Of a stretch of 64,000 bases of DNA, positions 37,885-48,600 are shown piece after piece. The position numbers and the translations under genes are program-made. The stretch is from an uncultured Acetatifactor sp. (GTDB lineage Bacteria; Bacillota; Clostridia; Lachnospirales; Lachnospiraceae). Where the stretch lies: assembly GCA_947586055.1 (NCBI GenBank), contig CANPXL010000007.1:1-64000 (forward strand), in the 5' to 3' direction. Below the pieces are notes generated by a model that searched no databases, had not been told where the DNA came from, and saw only the letters and a program-made list of their open reading frames with translations. Position 1 is the stretch's first letter; each line of letters opens with the position of its first letter.

Positions 37885-40800
37885 ATGAACGCACATCTGA
37901 TCCCTTTTTACGACAACTGGTTTTTTCTTAAGACGGACCTGAACGGCACGCTGGCGGATATTCGGGACCGCAGAGAGGAATTTGAGCCGGTGGAGCTGCC
38001 TCATGACTGGCTGATCTATCAGGCGAAGGATCTGTATCAGGACGGCTGCGGCTGGTATCGGAAGGAATTTACGCTGGAGAACGCGCCCGAAGAGGGGGAG
38101 AGGCTGATCCTCCGGTTCGAGGGCGTATATATGAATTCCACACTGTATGTGAACGGGAATAAGATCGGCGACTGGAAATACGGGTATTCCACCTTTGACA
38201 TGGATATTACGGGCGCTGTGACACAGGGGAAAAACGAAGTCGTTGTGCAGGTCCGGCATCAGGCGCCCAACAGCAGATGGTATTCCGGAGCGGGCATATA
38301 CAGAAAGGTATGGTTGAAACGGTGCGGCCGGGCGTACCTGGCGCTGGACGGCACTTATGTGGTGACCCGGCCCGCCGAGGGCGGATTTTTGCTGGAAGCG
38401 GAGACGGAGCTTGAGGGATGCGGCCTCGAGCGGACGGTATGCCGTTATACGCTCTGGAAGGATGGGAAGCAGACGGCGGACTTCGGGTGCGGACAGGGAC
38501 TTTGGCCCCCGGAGGACAGAACCCGGGGAGAGTACGGCACACAGGAGCCTGCGCCCCGGCGCACGGGCATAAAGGCCTTTGTGGACGCGCCGAAACGCTG
38601 GGATATCGAAGATCCCCAGTGCTATCGGCTGAAGGTACAGCTTCTGGACGCGGACGGCAGGGAGCTTGACGTGCAGGAGATCACGGTGGGGTTCAGGGAG
38701 GTTGAGTTTGACCGGGAAAAGGGATTTTTCCTGAACGGCCGCCATGTAAAGATCCACGGCGTATGCGAGCATCATGACCTCGGCTGCCTGGGCGCCGCCT
38801 TTCATGCGCCGGCCTTTGAGAGGAAGCTGCGGATTTTGAAGGAAATGGGCTGCAACGCCATTCGCACCAGTCATAACATGCCGGCCCCGGAGCTGATGGA
38901 CCTGGCGGATCAAATGGGTTTTCTGATCGTGGACGAGGCCTTCGACATGTGGGAACGCCCGAAGACGGAGTATGACTACGGACGGTTCTTCCGGGAGTGG
39001 TGTCCAGGGGATGTGCGAAGCTGGGTGCGCAGAGACCGGAACCATCCCTGTCTGCTTATGTGGTCCATCGGAAACGAGATTTACGACACGCATGCGGACG
39101 ATCACGGACAGGAGATCACGAGACGGCTTCAGAGCATGGTGCAGCTGCATGATCCCAGGGGCAACGGCCTGATCACCATCGGCTCCAACTACATGGCGTG
39201 GGAAGGGGCCCGGAAGTGCGCGGATATTTTGAAGGCGGCCGGTTATAACTATGGGGAACAGCTGTATCGGGCCCAGCATGCGGATCACCCGGACTGGATC
39301 ATGTACGGCAGCGAGACGGCGTCTCTGGTGCACAGCCGGGGAATCTACCGTTTTCCCTTGAGCCAGTCAGTTCTTTCGGATGACGACGAGCAGTGTTCCT
39401 GTCTGGGAAACTGTAGTACGAGCTGGGGGGCAAAGAGCTGGGAATACTGTATTCTGGACGACAGGGACTGCGATTTTATCCTGGGGCAGTTTCTGTGGAC
39501 CGGTTTTGATTATATCGGAGAGCCTACGCCCTACCATACCAAGAACAGCTATTTCGGAATGATCGATACGGCAGGTTTTCCCAAGGATCCCTATTATTTC
39601 TTCCAGTCCCAGTGGACGGATGTAAAAAAGGCGCCCATGGTGCACCTGTTCCCTTACTGGGACTTTAATCCGGGACAGAAGATCGACATGCGCGCCTGCA
39701 CCAACGCGCCGGAGGTGGAGCTGTTTTTCAACGGCGTCTCCCAGGGCAGGAGACAGATCGACCACGCCCACGGGAAAAAGCTGGTGGCGGACTGGCAGCT
39801 GGAATACATGCCCGGCACCGTCACGGCGGTGGCTTATGATGAGACCGGCCGCGAGGTGGCGAGAGACACCAGGACTTCCTTCGGGGACAGCCGACGCATT
39901 GTTTTGACGGCAGACAGGGCCGGGCTGGCGGCCGACGGAAACGATATGTGCTTTGTGACGGTGGAGACGGTTGACGACAGGGGAAACAGGGTGGAGAACG
40001 CTTCCGATTATGTGGAAGTGACGCTGGAGGGACCCGGCCGTATCCTCGGCATGGACAACGGAGACAGCACGGACTACGACGAGTATAAGACCACCTGCAG
40101 AAAGCTGTTTTCCGGTAAGCTTCTTGTGGTGGCGGGCGCTGCGGGCGAACCCGGGGAGATCACGCTTCATGTCCGGGGCAGGGGCCTTGAGCCAGCGAAG
40201 CTTACCCTGCCTGTCCGGGAGGCGGGCGGCGCCTTCCAGACATATCTGGAGGACTGCCGGACATTTCCCGCGGCCAGGGCGGGGCTGCCGGAGCGCATCC
40301 CTGTGAGAAAGGCGGAGCTGCGGGCGCCGTACGGCCGCAGGATCACCAAAGAAGCGCGGGAGCTGACGGTGGAAGCGCAGCTGCATCCGGCGGATACGAC
40401 GGACCGGGAGCTGGTGTGGCGCGCGGTCAATGCCGCCGGCATCCCCATCAGCTATGTCAAGGTGGAGCCTGCAGAGAGCGGGGATGGAAGGCAGCTTGCC
40501 CGCGTGACGGCGCTGGGCGACGGGGATTTTGTGGTCCGCTGTATGGTGAAGCATGACGGCCGGACGGTGCTGATCTCCCAGCTTGAGTGCAGCGCGGAGG
40601 GGATCGGACAGGCGTTCCTTAACCCCTATGAGTTTGTCGCCGGAGGGTTGTATACAAGAGCTTACGGACAGCTTGGCAACGGCAACGAAAAGGGCGTTGC
40701 CACCGAACGGGGCGCCGTCAGCGGTCCCGTGTACGACAATGTGGATTTCGGGGAGTTCGGCTCCGACGAGCTGACGATTCCGATTTTTGCCCTGTCCGGA

Positions 40801-41403
40801 GAACCTTACGATATCGACATCTGGCAGGGAATGCCTTATGAGGAGGGAAGCAGGATCCTTTCTTCGGTGGTTTATCAGAAGCCCTCGATCTGGAACACCT
40901 ATCAGGAAGAGACCTTCAGGCTGCCGGAGCGGATCAGCGGCCTGACCACCATCGCCTTTACGCTGAGGGACAAGATACACATTAAGGGCTTTTGCTTTAA
41001 AAAGGCGGAGAAAGCTTACGAACAGCTCTGGGCGAAGGATGCGTCGTCCGTTTACGGCGACAGCTTCCGGTGGGACGGAAAGGCTGTCCGGGGGATCGGA
41101 AACAATGTGTCCGTCGTCTATGAAAATATGGATTTCGGTGAAGGCGGCGCGCAGTCCATTACCGTCTGCGGCGGGACGGCGCTTCCCCGCAATACGATCC
41201 ATCTTCATTTTACAGACGTCTCCGGCGTGACCGTAAACCGCATTCTGGAGTTTGAGGGAACGGACGGCGCCTGCAGGGAACAGACGTTTTCTCTGGAGCC
41301 CCTTAAGGGCAGGGGAAAGGTGGAACTGATCTTCCTGCCGGGCAGCAGTTTTGATCTGGAGTATCTGCAGTTTCGGAGACAGGAAAGGACCGGAGAGGAC
41401 TGA
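37885..41403 (+). CDS. Glycoside hydrolase family 2 (beta-galactosidase-like)
   Basis: ELPHDWLIYQAKDLYQDGCGWYRKEF; 'HGVCEHHDLGCLGAAFHAPAFERKLRILKEMGCNAIRTSHNMPAPELMDLADQMGFLIVDEAFDMW'; 'LMWSIGNEI'; 'GQFLWTGFDYIGEP'. Confidence 0.95.
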   Translation: MNAHLIPFYDNWFFLKTDLNGTLADIRDRREEFEPVELPHDWLIYQAKDLYQDGCGWYRKEFTLENAPEEGERLILRFEGVYMNSTLYVNGNKIGDWKYGYSTFDMDITGAVTQGKNEVVVQVRHQAPNSRWYSGAGIYRKVWLKRCGRAYLALDGTYVVTRPAEGGFLLEAETELEGCGLERTVCRYTLWKDGKQTADFGCGQGLWPPEDRTRGEYGTQEPAPRRTGIKAFVDAPKRWDIEDPQCYRLKVQLLDADGRELDVQEITVGFREVEFDREKGFFLNGRHVKIHGVCEHHDLGCLGAAFHAPAFERKLRILKEMGCNAIRTSHNMPAPELMDLADQMGFLIVDEAFDMWERPKTEYDYGRFFREWCPGDVRSWVRRDRNHPCLLMWSIGNEIYDTHADDHGQEITRRLQSMVQLHDPRGNGLITIGSNYMAWEGARKCADILKAAGYNYGEQLYRAQHADHPDWIMYGSETASLVHSRGIYRFPLSQSVLSDDDEQCSCLGNCSTSWGAKSWEYCILDDRDCDFILGQFLWTGFDYIGEPTPYHTKNSYFGMIDTAGFPKDPYYFFQSQWTDVKKAPMVHLFPYWDFNPGQKIDMRACTNAPEVELFFNGVSQGRRQIDHAHGKKLVADWQLEYMPGTVTAVAYDETGREVARDTRTSFGDSRRIVLTADRAGLAADGNDMCFVTVETVDDRGNRVENASDYVEVTLEGPGRILGMDNGDSTDYDEYKTTCRKLFSGKLLVVAGAAGEPGEITLHVRGRGLEPAKLTLPVREAGGAFQTYLEDCRTFPAARAGLPERIPVRKAELRAPYGRRITKEARELTVEAQLHPADTTDRELVWRAVNAAGIPISYVKVEPAESGDGRQLARVTALGDGDFVVRCMVKHDGRTVLISQLECSAEGIGQAFLNPYEFVAGGLYTRAYGQLGNGNEKGVATERGAVSGPVYDNVDFGEFGSDELTIPIFALSGEPYDIDIWQGMPYEEGSRILSSVVYQKPSIWNTYQEETFRLPERISGLTTIAFTLRDKIHIKGFCFKKAEKAYEQLWAKDASSVYGDSFRWDGKAVRGIGNNVSVVYENMDFGEGGAQSITVCGGTALPRNTIHLHFTDVSGVTVNRILEFEGTDGACREQTFSLEPLKGRGKVELIFLPGSSFDLEYLQFRRQERTGED

Positions 41404-41481
41404 GACGGCGGAGGCCCGGGCGTCAGGCGGAAGCGTGCGGGCACCGTGACGACGGATAGAATTTGACAGGAGAAGGAAGGT

Positions 41482-42447
41482 ATGTTATATCGGTTTATTG
41501 GAGAGGAGCAGAGTCCTCTGGCTGCATTTCTGGGAATTCTCTTCGCTTTTGCGCTGACCGTGGCGGCCACGTCGAAGCTGCAGAGGTTTCTTCCGAAAGA
41601 CGCGGGACGGGAGTACGCCCATGACGGGAAGCTGTCGGCGGGAAAACCCCGGGGAGCGGGGGTCATCTTTGTGCCGGTCTTTGCGGCGGCGGCGCTCTTG
41701 TTTTCTCCGATCAGGGCGGAAAACCTGATCTATCTGATCCTGATGGTTCTGTGTATGCTGACGGGATTTCTGGACGACGCGTCGAAGGTGCCCTGGGGGG
41801 AATACAAGAAAGGATTTCTGGATCTGTGCGTGGCCGTGCTTGTCGTCGAGACGTTTCTGAAATACAATTCCAGCGAGGTACGGCTTGCCCTGTTTGACGT
41901 GCAGGTTACCCTGCCGCCTGTGCTTTTTGCGGCGCTGGCCGTGATTCTGGTCTGGGGATCCGTGAACGTGACGAACTGTGCGGACGGCGTGGACGGGCTT
42001 TCCGGCACGCTGACCATCATCTCGATCATGACCATTTATATGGTGGACAGGCTGCTTGGGGTTGGCGGCGGGTTCTCTTATCTGATCCTGCTGTTTGCGG
42101 TGTGCATCCTTGGATATCTCTGGTACAATGCGGCGCCCAGCAGGCTGATGATGGGGGACGCCGGTTCCCGCACCATGGGACTTTTTATCAGTATCGCCGT
42201 CCTGAAGACGGGGTGCCCGCTGCTCTATCTTCCCGTTGCGCTGGTTCTGATCCTGGACGGAGGACTGGGTCTGGTGAAGGTGTTCCTGCTCCGGTTTCTG
42301 AAGATCCGGATTTTGAAAAACGTAAGGACGCCGCTCCACGATCACGTGCGGAAGGTTTGGAACTGGTCCAATACCCAGACGGTGTTTCGGTTCGCCATCA
42401 TACAGATCATTCTGTCGGTGGCGGTGGTATACGGAATCAGTCTGTGA
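41482..42447 (+). CDS. MraY/WecA-family phosphoglycosyl transferase (MraY-like)
   Basis: Polytopic; 'GKPRGAGVIFVP', 'GFLDDASK', 'NVTNCADGVDGLSGT', 'RLMMGDAGSRTMG', 'TPLHDHVRK'. Confidence 0.88.
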   Translation: MLYRFIGEEQSPLAAFLGILFAFALTVAATSKLQRFLPKDAGREYAHDGKLSAGKPRGAGVIFVPVFAAAALLFSPIRAENLIYLILMVLCMLTGFLDDASKVPWGEYKKGFLDLCVAVLVVETFLKYNSSEVRLALFDVQVTLPPVLFAALAVILVWGSVNVTNCADGVDGLSGTLTIISIMTIYMVDRLLGVGGGFSYLILLFAVCILGYLWYNAAPSRLMMGDAGSRTMGLFISIAVLKTGCPLLYLPVALVLILDGGLGLVKVFLLRFLKIRILKNVRTPLHDHVRKVWNWSNTQTVFRFAIIQIILSVAVVYGISL

Positions 42448-42503
42448 CGCGGGAACGGCCGGGATGTACGGCGCGGAGAAGGAAATCAAACAGGAGGTCT
42501 GTC

Positions 42504-43007
42504 ATGTACGATGAATTGACGTCGGGAGATATCAAAAAAATGGAGGAAGAGATCGAGCACAGGAAGCTGGTGGTGCGGCCCAGTCTGCTGCAGGATGTAA
42601 AGGACGCCAGAGCCCACGGAGATCTCAGCGAAAACTTTGAATATCATGCGGCAAAGAAGGCGAAAAACCAGAATGAGAGCCGTATTCGTTATCTGGAGCG
42701 CATGGTGAAGACGGCCAGGGTGATAACGGACAGATCCGCCGAGGACGAGGTGGGGATCAATAACACGGTGACGGTGCAGTTTACGGACGACGGTTCCGTG
42801 GAAACCTACAGGATCGTGACCACCGTGAGAGGAAATTCCCTGGAGAACCTGATCAGCAATGAAAGCCCGCTGGGAAAGGCACTGCTGGGGAAGAAGGAGG
42901 GACAGACGGTTCATGTGACCGTGAACGAGTCCACCGGCTACGACGTAAAGATCCTGAAGCTGGAGAAGACGGCGGATGAAGACAGCGACAGGATAAGGAG
43001 TTTTTAG
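42504..43007 (+). CDS. GreA/GreB-family transcription elongation factor
   Basis: 'DARAHGDLSENFEYHAAKKAKNQNESRIRYLERMV' coiled-coil tip and C-terminal 'SPLGKALLGKKEGQTV'; SD AGGAGG before ATG 42504. Confidence 0.9.
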   Translation: MYDELTSGDIKKMEEEIEHRKLVVRPSLLQDVKDARAHGDLSENFEYHAAKKAKNQNESRIRYLERMVKTARVITDRSAEDEVGINNTVTVQFTDDGSVETYRIVTTVRGNSLENLISNESPLGKALLGKKEGQTVHVTVNESTGYDVKILKLEKTADEDSDRIRSF

Positions 43008-43009
43008 GG

Positions 43010-44512
43010 ATGAAACGGTATCTGCTGTTCGATCTGGACGGGACGCTGACGGACCCGAAGGTGGGAATCACCACCTGCGTACAGTATGCGCTTGCTTCCT
43101 TTGGGATCGAGGAACCCGATCTGGACAAACTGGAGCCCTTTATCGGACCGCCGTTAAAGGACAGCTTTATGCAATTTTACGGCATGGACGGGGCCAAAGC
43201 AGAGGCGGCGATGGAAAAGTACCGGGAGCGCTTCCGCGATACAGGCATTTTTGAGAACAGGGTCTACCGGGGCGTGCCTAAAATGCTGAGGGATTTGTCA
43301 AAAAAGGGAATGAAGCTGGCCGTGGCCTCCAGCAAGCCCACGGTGTTCGTGGAACGGATCCTGAAGCACTTTGGCATTGACCGGTATTTTGCCGTCGCGG
43401 TGGGAAGCGAGCTGGACGGCACAAGGGTGGAAAAGGCGCAGGTGGTGGAAGAGGCGCTGCGGCAGCTTTTCGGTGAAAAACCTGTGGAGAAGGATCAGGT
43501 TTACATGATCGGGGACCGGCGGTTCGATGTGGAGGGCGCGCGGGCTCAGGGAATCGAAAGCGTTGGCGTCGCCTACGGTTACGGCAGCATGGAAGAGCTG
43601 AAGGAAGCAAAGGCGGATTATATCGTCAGATCCGTGGAGGAACTTCACAGGTTCCTGCTGCGGGAGACGAAAGAGCCGGGGGAGAGCGCTGTATCGCGGC
43701 GGATATGGCGGCTGCTGTGCCCCGTGCTGCTGTTTTTCTGCGTAAACGGCCTGGTCTCCTGCCTGCTGCAGATTTTGCTTGCGGGAGCCGGACGGAGAGT
43801 CCAGGGGGGAGCGTTTTTCTTTCTGCGCGACGAAGGGGGAAATTTGTCCGGTTTTACCGGCAATGCATGGGCCGTTATCTCGGCGGTCAGCTATCTTGCC
43901 GCGACGCTGTCCGTCCGCGCCGCTGTGCGGGAGCGCCTTCTGGAAACGGCGGAGGAAATGAAACTGTCCCATCTGAAGCGGGAGCCGAAGGGAAACTATG
44001 TCATTCTCGGGATTCTTACGGTGTGTGCGGTGCTCGGGCTGAATCTGCTTCTGGAGCTTTTAAAGGTTGCCCAAAGCAGCGAGAGCTATCGGATCGTCCG
44101 GGAAAATCAGTTTTCCGCCGGCCTTTTTCTGGGACTGGTCAGTTACGGGCTGATATCGCCGATAGCGGAGGAACTGATCTTCCGGGGCGTTGTCTACGGA
44201 TGTTTCCGGCAGATGATGGACCGCAGGATCGCGGCGGTCTTTTCCGCGCTGCTGTTCGGTCTGTACCACGGGAACATGGTACAGGGCATTTACGCTGCGC
44301 TCATGGGCTGCCTGATGGCGTACGCCTATGAATATTTCGGCAGCTTCAGGGCGCCTCTGGCCATCCATATCGTGGCGAATGTGATGGCGTACGGTATGAG
44401 TTTTATGGGGACGGCGCCGGGCGGTATGGTAAGCTGGCCCCTATGTCTGGCCTTTCTGGCTGTGGCGGCAGGAGAGTTCTGGCTGCTTCACCGTCAGCGG
44501 AAGGTATTTTGA
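43010..44512 (+). CDS. HAD hydrolase (Gph-like) fused to a CPBP/CAAX-type membrane protease domain
   Basis: 'LLFDLDGTLTDPKVGI', 'VASSKPTVF', 'MIGDRRFDVEGARAQGI', then TM segments with 'PIAEELIFRGVVYGCFRQ', 'ALLFGLYHGNMVQGIYA', 'IHIVANVMAY'. Confidence 0.9.
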   Translation: MKRYLLFDLDGTLTDPKVGITTCVQYALASFGIEEPDLDKLEPFIGPPLKDSFMQFYGMDGAKAEAAMEKYRERFRDTGIFENRVYRGVPKMLRDLSKKGMKLAVASSKPTVFVERILKHFGIDRYFAVAVGSELDGTRVEKAQVVEEALRQLFGEKPVEKDQVYMIGDRRFDVEGARAQGIESVGVAYGYGSMEELKEAKADYIVRSVEELHRFLLRETKEPGESAVSRRIWRLLCPVLLFFCVNGLVSCLLQILLAGAGRRVQGGAFFFLRDEGGNLSGFTGNAWAVISAVSYLAATLSVRAAVRERLLETAEEMKLSHLKREPKGNYVILGILTVCAVLGLNLLLELLKVAQSSESYRIVRENQFSAGLFLGLVSYGLISPIAEELIFRGVVYGCFRQMMDRRIAAVFSALLFGLYHGNMVQGIYAALMGCLMAYAYEYFGSFRAPLAIHIVANVMAYGMSFMGTAPGGMVSWPLCLAFLAVAAGEFWLLHRQRKVF

Positions 44513-44574
44513 ACGGGCGGAAGGGAAACGGCCGGCCGGGAGACCGGAAGGCGCAGGAAAGGCAGGAACCGTAT

Positions 44575-45429
44575 ATGAAATTTTCCGTTGTCGTTGTCTG
44601 TCTGAATCCGGGCGGCAAACTGAAAAGCACAATGGACAGCATCCTCGGCCAGACGTGCCGGGACTTTGAAGTGATCCTGAAGGACGGCGGAAGCACGGAC
44701 GGATCCGTGGAACGCTGGAGACGGGAGGAAGGCCCGGGACAGTGCCGGCGGGAGAGCGGCGCGCCGCACGGCGGGACGGTCCGTTTTTTTCAGGAGAAGG
44801 ACCGTGGGATCTACGACGCCATGAATCAGGCGGTCCTCTATGCGTCGGGGGATTTTACGATATTTATGGACTGCGGCGACACCTTTGCGGATGAAAACGT
44901 GCTGGAGCGGGTGGCGGAGCGCGTCGAGGAACAGCGGGCGAAGGGCGCCGATCTGGGAAAGCTGGTGCTTTACGGCGATACGCTCAGCGGAAAAAACAAC
45001 GTGACCATCACGTCCGCGCCAGGGATCACGGGCTTTACCTGCTTCCGGAACATTCCCTGCCATCAGTCCTGCTTTTACAGCACGGATCTGTGCCGCGGGA
45101 AACCCTTTGACCTTCGGTATCGGATTCGGGCGGATTACGACCATTTTCTCTGGTGTTTTTATCGGGGCGGAGCGGCGTTTGTCCATGTGGGCTTTCCCGT
45201 GGCGGCCTATGAGGGAGACGGTTACTCGGAAAACAGGGACAACCGGGCGCGGGACCGGGAGGAACATAAGCGGATCACGGAGAGCTATATGGCGAAGGGC
45301 GAGCTGCTGTGGTACCGGGCGGCTATGGCCTGCACGCTGGCTCCGCTGCGCAGCGCTCTGGCGGAGAGCCGGCGTTTTTCCGGAATCTACCACAGAATCC
45401 AGAAAAAAATACTGAGAAAGAAAAATTGA
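44575..45429 (+). CDS. Glycosyltransferase family 2
   Basis: MKFSVVVVCLNPGGKLKSTMDSILGQTCRDFEVILKDGGSTDGSVE...EKDRGIYDAMNQAVLYASGDFTIFMDCGD. Confidence 0.9.
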   Translation: MKFSVVVVCLNPGGKLKSTMDSILGQTCRDFEVILKDGGSTDGSVERWRREEGPGQCRRESGAPHGGTVRFFQEKDRGIYDAMNQAVLYASGDFTIFMDCGDTFADENVLERVAERVEEQRAKGADLGKLVLYGDTLSGKNNVTITSAPGITGFTCFRNIPCHQSCFYSTDLCRGKPFDLRYRIRADYDHFLWCFYRGGAAFVHVGFPVAAYEGDGYSENRDNRARDREEHKRITESYMAKGELLWYRAAMACTLAPLRSALAESRRFSGIYHRIQKKILRKKN

Positions 45430-45492
45430 CAGACTACAATGCAAAAATATAAAAAGATTCAAACAATCTGACAATTTAAAGAAAAGTCTTTA

Positions 45493-45521
45493 TTTACAGG
45501 CGGAGAAAAAAGGTGTATATT
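45493..45521 (+). promoter_or_regulatory. Sigma-A promoter of the gltB leader
   Basis: TTTACA, 17 bp, TATATT. Confidence 0.65.
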
Positions 45522-45533
45522 GATGAGAGTAAA

Positions 45534-45575
45534 GGCGCAACGGAGCGTGGAAAAGTTCCGCTGCGCCCTTTTTTT
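45534..45575 (+). terminator. Intrinsic terminator in the gltB 5' leader (putative attenuator)
   Basis: GGCGCAACGGA(45534-45544)...TCCGCTGCGCC(45557-45567)C + TTTTTTT, about 6 nt after the predicted TSS and about 120 nt before the gltB ATG. Confidence 0.75.
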
Positions 45576-45697
45576 GGATCCGGGCGGGGCCTTTTTAGAG
45601 AGCGACGACAGGAGAGGACAGCCGCGGAACGAATGCGCACGGAGGAAACAAGGAAACAGAAAAACAAGAAAAGCCGGGCAGGAAGGGAGCAGGAAAC

Positions 45698-48600
45698 ATG
45701 TTTGACGTAAAAAAAGAACAGGCGGCCGCGCCGCTTTACCGGGAAGAATTTGAGCACGACAACTGCGGGATCGGCGCGTGTGTGAACATTAAGGGCGAAA
45801 AGAGCCGGGAGACGGTGGAGAACGCTTTAAAGATCGTGGAGAATCTGGAACACAGGGCGGGAAAGGACGCGGAGGGAAAGACCGGAGACGGCGTAGGAAT
45901 TCTGACGCAGGTTCCCCACAGATTTTTTGCCAGAGTCACAAAGCCTCTCGGCATCAATCTCGGGAAGGAACGGGAGTACGGCGTAGGTATGTTTTTCTTT
46001 CCGCAGGAGGAACTTCGCCGCAACCAGGCAAAGAAGATGTTTGAGATCATTGTGGAGAAGGAAGGCCTGGAGTTCCTGGGCTGGAGAGAGGTTCCCACAT
46101 TCCCCAACGTGCTGGGTCATAAGGCGGTGGAATGCATGCCTCATATCATGCAGGGCTTTGTGAAAAAGCCTGCGGATGTGGAGAAGGGGCTTCCCTTCGA
46201 CAGACGGCTTTATATCGCGAGACGGCTGTTCGAGCAGTCCACGGAGGACACGTACGTCGTCTCCTTTTCCAGTCGAACCATCGTCTACAAGGGCATGTTC
46301 CTTGTGGGACAGCTGCGCACCTTCTATGCGGACCTGCAGAGCGAAGATTTTGAGTCCGCCATCGCGGTGGTGCACTCCCGGTTTTCCACCAACACAAACC
46401 CCAGCTGGGAGCGGGCTCACCCGAACCGCCTGATGGTGCACAACGGCGAGATCAATACGATCCGGGGCAACGCCGACAAGATGCTGGCCCGGGAAGAAAA
46501 CATGGAATCTGAACACCTGAAAGGACAGATGCACAAGGTGCTGCCTGCCATCAACAAGACCGGCTCCGATTCCGCCATGCTGGACAACACGCTGGAGTTT
46601 CTGGTGATGAGCGGCATGGATCTGCCGCTGGCGGTGATGATCGCCATTCCCGAGCCCTGGGCCAACGACAAGGCGATGTCCCAGACCAAGCGGGATTTCT
46701 ACCAGTATTATGCGACCATGATGGAGCCCTGGGACGGCCCGGCTTCCATTCTGTTCTCCGACGGAGACATTATGGGCGCGGTGCTGGACAGAAACGGTCT
46801 TCGTCCCTCCAGGTATATGATCACGGACGACGATACCCTGATCCTTTCCTCCGAGGTGGGCGTGCTGGACATCGATCCCACGAAAATCAAGGTGAAGGAA
46901 CGGCTGCGTCCCGGCAGAATGCTGCTGGTGGATACCCTTCAGGGGAAAGTGATCTCCGACGAGGAACTGAAGGAGAAATATGCGTCCCGACAGCCTTACG
47001 GCGAGTGGCTTGACAGCAATCTGGTATTCTTGAAGGATCTCACCATCCCCAACGAGCGCGTCCCCGAGTACACCAGCGAGGAACGCCAGCGGATGCAGAA
47101 GGCCTTCGGTTACACTTATGACGAGATCAAAACCAGCATCCTTCCCATGGCGAAAAACGGCGGGGAGGCCACCGCGGCCATGGGCGTGGATACGCCGCTG
47201 CCCGTGCTGAGCAGGACCTACCATCCGCTGTTCCATTATTTCAAGCAGCTGTTCGCGCAGGTGACGAACCCGCCCATCGACGCCATCCGGGAGGAGATCG
47301 TGACCTCCACAACGGTCTATATCGGGACAGAAGGGAACATTCTGGAGGAATCGCCAAAGAACTGCAACATGCTGCGGGTGAACAATCCCATCCTGACCAA
47401 CACCGACCTGATGAAAATTAAGAGCATGAAGGCGGAGGGGTTCCGGGTGGAAGTGGTCCCCATTACCTATTATAAGAATACCAGCCTGGAGCGCGCCATC
47501 GACAGACTCTTTGTAGAGGTGGACAGGGCGTACCGCGACGGCGTGAACATCCTGATCCTGTCCGACCGGGGCGTGGATGAAAACCATGTGCCGATTCCCT
47601 CCCTGCTGGCGGTATCGGCGCTGAACCAGTACCTTGTCCGCACAAAGAAACGGACCCGTGTGGCGCTGATTCTGGAGTCCGGTGAGCCCAGGGAAGTGCA
47701 TCACTTCGCCACGCTTTTAGGCTACGGCGCCTGCGCCATCAACCCTTACCTGGCGCAGGATTCCATCCGCGAGCTGATCGAGAACCACATGCTGGATAAG
47801 GATTATTATGCGGCGGTGAACGACTATAACAATGCGGTCCTTCACGGCATTGTCAAGATCGCTTCCAAGATGGGGATCAGCACCATCCAGTCCTATCAGG
47901 GTTCCCAGATCTTTGAAGCCATCGGCATTGCGCCGGAGGTGATCAGCAGGTATTTCAGCAATACGGTGTGCCGCGTGGGCGGAATCACCCTGAAGGATAT
48001 TGAAAAACAGGTGGATGACCTCCATTCTCAGGCCTTTGATCCCCTCGGACTTGGAAACGATCTGACGCTGGACAGCCCGGGGCATCATAAGATGCGCAGC
48101 GGCGGCGACGAGCATCTGTATAATCCCGCCACCATCCATATGCTGCAGGAGTCCACAAAACGCGGCGACTACGGGATGTTCAAACAGTATACCGCCATGG
48201 TGAATGATGAAAACACTGTCCGCAATCTGCGTGGATTAATGGATTTCAACTATCCGGAAAAGGGCGTAGCGATAGAAGAGGTAGAGCCGGTGGAGTCCAT
48301 CGTCACAAGGTTTAAGACCGGCGCCATGTCCTACGGTTCCATTTCCAAGGAGGCTCATGAGACCATGGCGATCGCGATGAACCGTCTCCACGGCAAGAGC
48401 AATTCCGGCGAGGGCGGCGAGGATCTGGAAAGGCTGACCGTGGGCCCCGACGGGCTGGACCGGTGTTCCGCCATCAAGCAGGTGGCAAGCGGACGCTTCG
48501 GCGTCACAAGCCGGTACCTTGTCAGCGCGAAGGAAATCCAGATTAAGATGGCTCAGGGCGCAAAGCCCGGCGAGGGCGGCCATCTGCCCGGGGGAAAGGT

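Noticed and set aside
39367-41208. 613-aa minus-strand ORF opposite the GH2 gene
   Set aside because: Shadow ORF of a high-GC coding region.
45827-47704. 625-aa minus-strand ORF opposite gltB
   Set aside because: Shadow ORF; gltB is unambiguous on +.
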